A DNA stretch of 17,306 nt from Anaeromyxobacter sp. (GTDB lineage Bacteria; Myxococcota; Myxococcia; Myxococcales; Anaeromyxobacteraceae). Numbering within the stretch: position 1 is the first letter of the stretch; each line of letters starts with the position of its first letter. Below are positions 14,001 to 17,306 of the stretch, piece after piece. Both the position numbers and the translations under genes were made by a program. The notes beneath the pieces were generated by a model. It was not told the origin of the DNA. It did no database searches and saw nothing but the letters and a program-made list of their open reading frames with translations. Location: assembly GCA_020028115.1 (NCBI GenBank), contig JAHWYA010000003.1, positions 1 to 17,306 of the forward strand, written 5' to 3'.

Positions 14001-14039
14001 GGGACACATCCGTACTAGAACGATGGTGACGATGTCAAC
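13993..14039. promoter_or_regulatory. symmetric overlapping divergent promoter / candidate TetR operator
   Basis: GTTGACAT (13993-14000) and ATGTCAAC (14032-14039) form an exact 8-bp inverted repeat 31 bp apart. Each arm holds a perfect TTGACA -35 for the gene on the opposite side and the start codon of the gene on its own side. Near the centre is CTAG (14015-14018), shared by the rightward -10 TAGAAC (16-bp spacer) and the leftward -10 TAGTAC (15-bp spacer). Predicted starts lie 4-5 nt before each ATG. TetR binding here would block both promoters. Confidence 0.55.
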
Positions 14040-14688
14040 ATCGACCCGCAGGCGTCCCGGGGGGCGGCCCGCGCCGCGCCCCGTCCGGCCGTACCACCAC
14101 GGCGACCTCCGCCGCGCCCTCGTCGCCGCCGCCCTCGACCTCGTCCGCACGCGCGGCATCGAGGGCTTCACGCTCCGCGAGGCGGCGCGCCAGGTCGGGG
14201 TGAGCCAGACCGCACCGTACCGCCACTTCCCGACGAAGGAGGCGCTCCTCGCAGCGGTCGCGGAGGAGGGCTTCCGGGCGCTTCACCGCCGGCTCGAGGA
14301 GGCGGGGGCGGCGGCGGGACCGGATCCCCTCGCCCGGCTGCGCGCGCTCGGGGAGGCCTCGTTCGACTTCCACGTGGCGGACGCGGCCCGGTTCCGGGTG
14401 ATGTTCGGCCCAGCCGCGCGGAAGGACCGCTACCCCGCCCTCGCCGAGGCCTGGGGCGGCGTGAACGCGATGCTCCTCGAGGCGCTCGTTTCCTGCCAGC
14501 GGGCGGGCGAGATCCGCGACGGCGACCCGCTCGAGATCGGGCTCACCACCGCGGCGATGGTCCACGGCCTCGCTGCGCTGGTCGCTGACGGCCAGCTCGG
14601 CGACCTCGCGGCGCGGCCGGACGACGCGCGGGAGGTCTACCGCCGCGCGCGCGCGCTCCTGTTCCGCGGGCTCGCGCCGCCTCCATGA
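14032..14688 (+). CDS. TetR/AcrR family transcriptional regulator (WHG-type C-terminus)
   Basis: This 218-residue regulator has an Arg/Pro-rich lead (residues 6-20) and then YHHGDLRRALVAAALDLVRT. The helix-turn-helix is at about 47-68 (FTLREAARQVGVSQTAPYRH, then FPTKEALL). The C-terminal ligand domain resembles the WHG/TetR_C_33 class. It likely represses the divergent alpha/beta hydrolase and itself from the shared promoter. Start: in-frame ATGs at 13999, 14023 and 14032 are possible. 14032 is preferred because the first overlaps the hydrolase ATG and its own predicted -35. Its first codons (MSTS) match those of the hydrolase. A lipoprotein gene follows on the same strand 53 bp later, or overlaps by ATGA if the latter starts at 14685. 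Confidence 0.85.
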   Translation: MSTSTRRRPGGRPAPRPVRPYHHGDLRRALVAAALDLVRTRGIEGFTLREAARQVGVSQTAPYRHFPTKEALLAAVAEEGFRALHRRLEEAGAAAGPDPLARLRALGEASFDFHVADAARFRVMFGPAARKDRYPALAEAWGGVNAMLLEALVSCQRAGEIRDGDPLEIGLTTAAMVHGLAALVADGQLGDLAARPDDAREVYRRARALLFRGLAPPP

Positions 14689-14741
14689 GCCACGTGGCGC
14701 GCCCGTGTCACGCCCCCAGCCGGCGTGGTACAGGATCGCGC

Positions 14742-15314
14742 GTGAGACGAGCGGCGATCCCGATCGCAGCCTGCGTCGCCGCGCTCGCCGCGTGCGAGCG
14801 CGGCCCGGCGTCCGCGCCCGCCGGCGCTCCGGATCCGACCTCGATGCCGACCGCGAGCCCGACCGCGATCGCGACCTCGACCCCGGCCCCGGTCCCCACC
14901 CCGCGCACGCCCGCGACCGCCATCCTCCGCGCAGCCGTCGCGGTCGAGCCCGGCGCCGCGCGCGTCCCGCTCGCGCCCGGCGCGGAGAGCGTCGTCGATC
15001 CGGCGGCCACCTTCGAGGTCGAGCTCTCCGCGCGGTCGCCCGACGCGCGGCTCGTGCTCGTCGACGCGCGCGAGGACCACGTGCCGGCCACGTCGACCCG
15101 GGAGCTCGCGGCGGGGACCCGGCTCACCCTCACCCCGTCGGCCCCGCTCGTCCCGGGCTCGCGCTACGCGCTGCGGCTCGACGGCGCGGTCGACCGCGAG
15201 CTGCACGACGAGGCGGGGCGCGGCTACGGCCCGGTCACCCTGCCGCTCCTCGCCGCGGGGTCGCCGCCGCCGCCCGAGCCGAAGAAGCCGGCCCGGAAGA
15301 AGAATCGCCGGTGA
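14742..15314 (+). CDS. small lipoprotein with Pro/Thr-rich linker and Ig-like domain
   Basis: This is a 190-residue predicted lipoprotein. The N-terminus has two Arg, a hydrophobic stretch and the lipobox LAAC with Cys18. A low-complexity Pro/Thr/Ala/Ser linker (about 30-60) resembles cell-envelope spacer sequences. A beta-sandwich-like segment follows (FEVELSARSPDARLVLVDA, then GSRYALRLDGAVDRELHD), similar in form to bacterial Ig/Big_5 domains. The tail is Pro/Lys/Arg-rich. GTG at 14742 was chosen because it starts the signal peptide and an AGGA lies 7 nt upstream. The ATG at 14685, which overlaps the TetR stop, would bury the signal behind 19 residues. Its 3' end overlaps the convergent glycosyltransferase by 80 bp. 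The function is unknown. Confidence 0.7.
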   Translation: MRRAAIPIAACVAALAACERGPASAPAGAPDPTSMPTASPTAIATSTPAPVPTPRTPATAILRAAVAVEPGAARVPLAPGAESVVDPAATFEVELSARSPDARLVLVDAREDHVPATSTRELAAGTRLTLTPSAPLVPGSRYALRLDGAVDRELHDEAGRGYGPVTLPLLAAGSPPPPEPKKPARKKNRR

Positions 15315-16524
15315 AGAGCTGCTCGAGCCGCGCGACGTTCCGGGCGCGGTCGAAGTCCTCGGCGACCGCCCGCCGGGCGCCCTCCCCGAGCCGCGCCGCG
15401 AGCGCGGGATCGCCCGCGAGGCGCTCCATCGCGGCGGCGAGGGCGGCCGGATCGCGCTCCGGTACGAGGAGGCCACCCCCCCCGTCCCGCACGAGCTCGG
15501 GGATCCCGGAGAGCCGCGTCGAGATCACCGGGACGCCCATCGCCATCGCCTCCATCAGCGCGACCGGGATCCCCTCCATCTGCCCGTCGCGCTGCGTGAC
15601 GCTCGGCAGCACCATCGCGGTGGCGCCGGCGAGCACCGCCGGGACCTCCTCGTGCGGCAGCGCGCCCCGGAGCTCCACGATCCCGGCGAGCCCCTCCCGC
15701 GCGACGCGCGCCTCGAGCTCCCGGCGCAGCTCGCCGTCGCCGACCAGCACGACCCGCACCGCGATGCCGCGCGCGCGCAGGAGCGACACCGCGTCGAGCA
15801 GGATCGCGTGGCCCTTGTAAGGGCGGAGCGACGCGACGCAGGCGAAGGCCGGGACCCCGGGCGGCCGCCGCGGCACGGGCGCGAACTCGGCGAGGTCGAC
15901 GCCGCAGCGGACGACGTGCACCTTGCCGCGGGCGGCGTCGCCGCAGACCTCCTCGATGAGCCGGCGGTTGAAGTCGGAGATGGTGACGACGAACTCCGCG
16001 CCGGCGACCTTCTCGCGGAGCATGGCGCGGTCGACGTAGAGGTCGTGGGCGTGGCCGGTGAAGCTGTACCGGATCCCGGTCAGCTCGCGGACGAGCCACG
16101 CCGCGAGCGCGGGGTGCGTCGCCCAGTGGGCGTGGACGTGGTCGACGCCCATCCCCTCGACGCGCCGGGCGACGACGGCCGCCTTGAGGAGCACCGCCGG
16201 CGTCCGGACGAGGAGCTTGCGGGACGGCGCGTTCGCGCGGAGCGCCGCCGCCCAGGCGCGCAGGAGCACCCGGGGCTTCCGCCGGAGCCAGTGGAGCTGG
16301 GCCGCGGCGAGCTCCCACGAGAGCGACCGCTGGTAGTGGGTGCGCCCGCGGAGCGCGCCGAAGGCGGCGTGGACCTCGCCGCCCCTCGCGCCGAAGAGCG
16401 GCAGGACGTCGACCTCCACGCCGCGCGCGGCGAGCTCACGGAGCTCGTCGAGGATGAACGTCTCGGTGAGCGCGGGGAACCACGACACCACGTACGCGAT
16501 CCGCCGCCGCCGCCCAGGCCGCAT
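15235..16524 (-). CDS. glycosyltransferase family 4 protein
   Basis: This is a 429-residue GT-B glycosyltransferase that should transfer a sugar from an NDP-sugar to a cell-surface glycan or metabolite. The N-domain has YVVSWFPALTETFILDEL at 11-28, HAHW at 131-134 and SFTGHAHDLY at 154-163. The C-domain has VASLRPYKGH at 230-239 and the nucleotide-sugar site with E317 and E325 (EX7E in MEGIPVALMEAM). These are the features of GT4 retaining transferases. The ATG at 16524 follows GGGGAGG by 6 nt. It overlaps the upstream glycosyltransferase by 89 bp and the convergent lipoprotein by 80 bp. The C-terminal 25 residues are Ala/Ser-rich and outside the fold. The pair suggests an exopolysaccharide or LPS locus continuing to the right of the window. 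Confidence 0.88.
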   Translation of the reverse strand: MRPGRRRRIAYVVSWFPALTETFILDELRELAARGVEVDVLPLFGARGGEVHAAFGALRGRTHYQRSLSWELAAAQLHWLRRKPRVLLRAWAAALRANAPSRKLLVRTPAVLLKAAVVARRVEGMGVDHVHAHWATHPALAAWLVRELTGIRYSFTGHAHDLYVDRAMLREKVAGAEFVVTISDFNRRLIEEVCGDAARGKVHVVRCGVDLAEFAPVPRRPPGVPAFACVASLRPYKGHAILLDAVSLLRARGIAVRVVLVGDGELRRELEARVAREGLAGIVELRGALPHEEVPAVLAGATAMVLPSVTQRDGQMEGIPVALMEAMAMGVPVISTRLSGIPELVRDGGGGLLVPERDPAALAAAMERLAGDPALAARLGEGARRAVAEDFDRARNVARLEQLFTGDSSSGPASSARAAAATPRRGAAG

Positions 16525-17306
16525 GGCCGCCTCCCCGGAGCCGCCCGCGCGCCTGCGCCACCTCGCGGTACAGCTCGAGGTGGCGCCGCGACACGTGCTG
16601 GATGCCGAACCGCGTGAGCACCCTGCGCCTCGCCGCCTCGCCGAGCGCGCGCGCCTCGCCCGTCTCGGTCAGCACCGCCCCGAGCGCCTCCGCGAGCGCG
16701 CGCGGATCGCCGGCCGGCACGAGCACCGCTGCCCCGCCCGCCGCGTCGCGCGTGCCGCCGACGTCGGTCGCGACGACCGGGAGCCCGGTCGCCATCGCCT
16801 CGAGGAGCGCGACCGAGAGCCCCTCGTGCCGCGACGGCAGGACGAACGCGTCGGCGGCCGCGAGCCACGGGGCGACGTCCGCGACCGCGCCGGCGAACCG
16901 CACCGCGCCGAGGATCCCGTGGTCCCGCGCCCGGCGCTCCAGCGCCGCGCGCTCCGGGCCCTCGCCCACGACGCAGAGCGTGCCGAGCACGCCGCGCCGG
17001 CGCGCCTCCGCCCAGGCGTCGAGGAGCACGTCGACGCCCTTCTCCGGCGCGAGCCGGCCCGAGTAGACGACGACGGGCACGGGCGGCAGCGCGAGGTCGC
17101 GGCGCAGGCGGCGGCGCGCGGGCGGCTCGGGCGGGGCGAACCTGCGGGCGTCGACGCCGTTCGGGATCGAGCGGATGAGGTGGGCGGGGACCCCGGCGCG
17201 GGCGAGCTCGTCGCGGATGGGCTCCGACACCGCGACGAACGCGCCCGCGGCCTGCCGGAGCGCGAGGAGCCGGACGCGGCCGAGCGCCCCCTGCCGCCCG
17301 AGCGAC
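16436..17306 (-). CDS. glycosyltransferase family 4 protein, 5' end beyond window
   Basis: This is the C-terminal two thirds of a second GT4 enzyme. The frame is open to the window edge (first full codon at 17305), so the N-domain and start lie outside; the GTG at 17230 is internal (FVAVSEPIRDEL). It shows IRSIPNGVD, the donor-binding segment VVYSGRLAPEKGVDVLLDAW, and the EX7E acid pair in SRHEGLSVALLEAMATG. Its last about 30 residues (HAAWAAAADRVRGVVVPRAH onward) overlap the start of the next glycosyltransferase by 89 bp and look unlike the family end, so the native stop may have been lost by a shift. Same-strand, overlapping arrangement indicates one operon. Confidence 0.88.
   Translation of the reverse strand, partial: SLGRQGALGRVRLLALRQAAGAFVAVSEPIRDELARAGVPAHLIRSIPNGVDARRFAPPEPPARRRLRRDLALPPVPVVVYSGRLAPEKGVDVLLDAWAEARRRGVLGTLCVVGEGPERAALERRARDHGILGAVRFAGAVADVAPWLAAADAFVLPSRHEGLSVALLEAMATGLPVVATDVGGTRDAAGGAAVLVPAGDPRALAEALGAVLTETGEARALGEAARRRVLTRFGIQHVSRRHLELYREVAQARGRLRGGGHAAWAAAADRVRGVVVPRAHRDVHPRRAP

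Overview
The window is very GC-rich (about 70% by eye) and densely coded, with strong third-position G/C bias. It carries several SPAAC-like lipoproteins and kelch/Ig surface proteins. This fits a delta-proteobacterial myxobacterium, most like Anaeromyxobacter. That assignment is inferred from composition and gene style, not from a marker gene.

Layout. 1-2981 (+) is a large secreted-type Ig/kelch-repeat protein whose 5' end is broken or lies upstream. 3022-3910 (-) holds a PNPOx-like flavoprotein and a DHCW-motif cupin, preceded by a possible 51-codon Cys-rich ORF (3963-4118). 4249-6569 (+) holds an anchored MBL-fold hydrolase and a geranylgeranyl-reductase-like FAD enzyme. 6532-9245 (-) is the most interesting block. 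It runs promoter, cobalamin riboswitch, intrinsic terminator, a 44-aa RiPP precursor (cbpA), a SPASM radical-SAM maturase (cbpB, start overlapping the cbpA stop) and a lipoprotein. 9364-12183 (-) holds a SnoaL-like protein, a TenA-like protein and a kelch lipoprotein with five Cys-rich 18-residue repeats. 12266-12952 (-) is a VapC/AbrB-type toxin-antitoxin pair with a palindromic operator. 13086-14688 holds an alpha/beta hydrolase and a TetR regulator, divergent from a symmetric overlapping promoter. 14742-15314 (+) is a small lipoprotein. 15235-17306 (-) holds two GT4 glycosyltransferases, the second cut by the window end.

How it works together. The central block reads as a B12-controlled peptide-modification operon. 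A near-consensus promoter starts transcription almost exactly at the P1 stem of the riboswitch. A 15-bp terminator sits between the aptamer and cbpA, so the expected logic is that cobalamin shuts off synthesis of a Lys-rich two-Cys peptide and of the enzyme that modifies it. I recognise the CbpA/CbpB family pair. To my knowledge the chemistry and biological role of its product are not established, and the linkage to cobalamin status is the best lead here. The other genes look like ordinary accessory chromosome content with no obvious shared pathway.

Gene-free stretches over about 300 bases: only 3911-4248, which holds the 51-codon Cys-rich ORF and otherwise nothing I can support. The 5185-5398 and 9823-10079 gaps are shorter, and I saw no gene in them. 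No tRNA, rRNA, CRISPR array or insertion sequence was seen.
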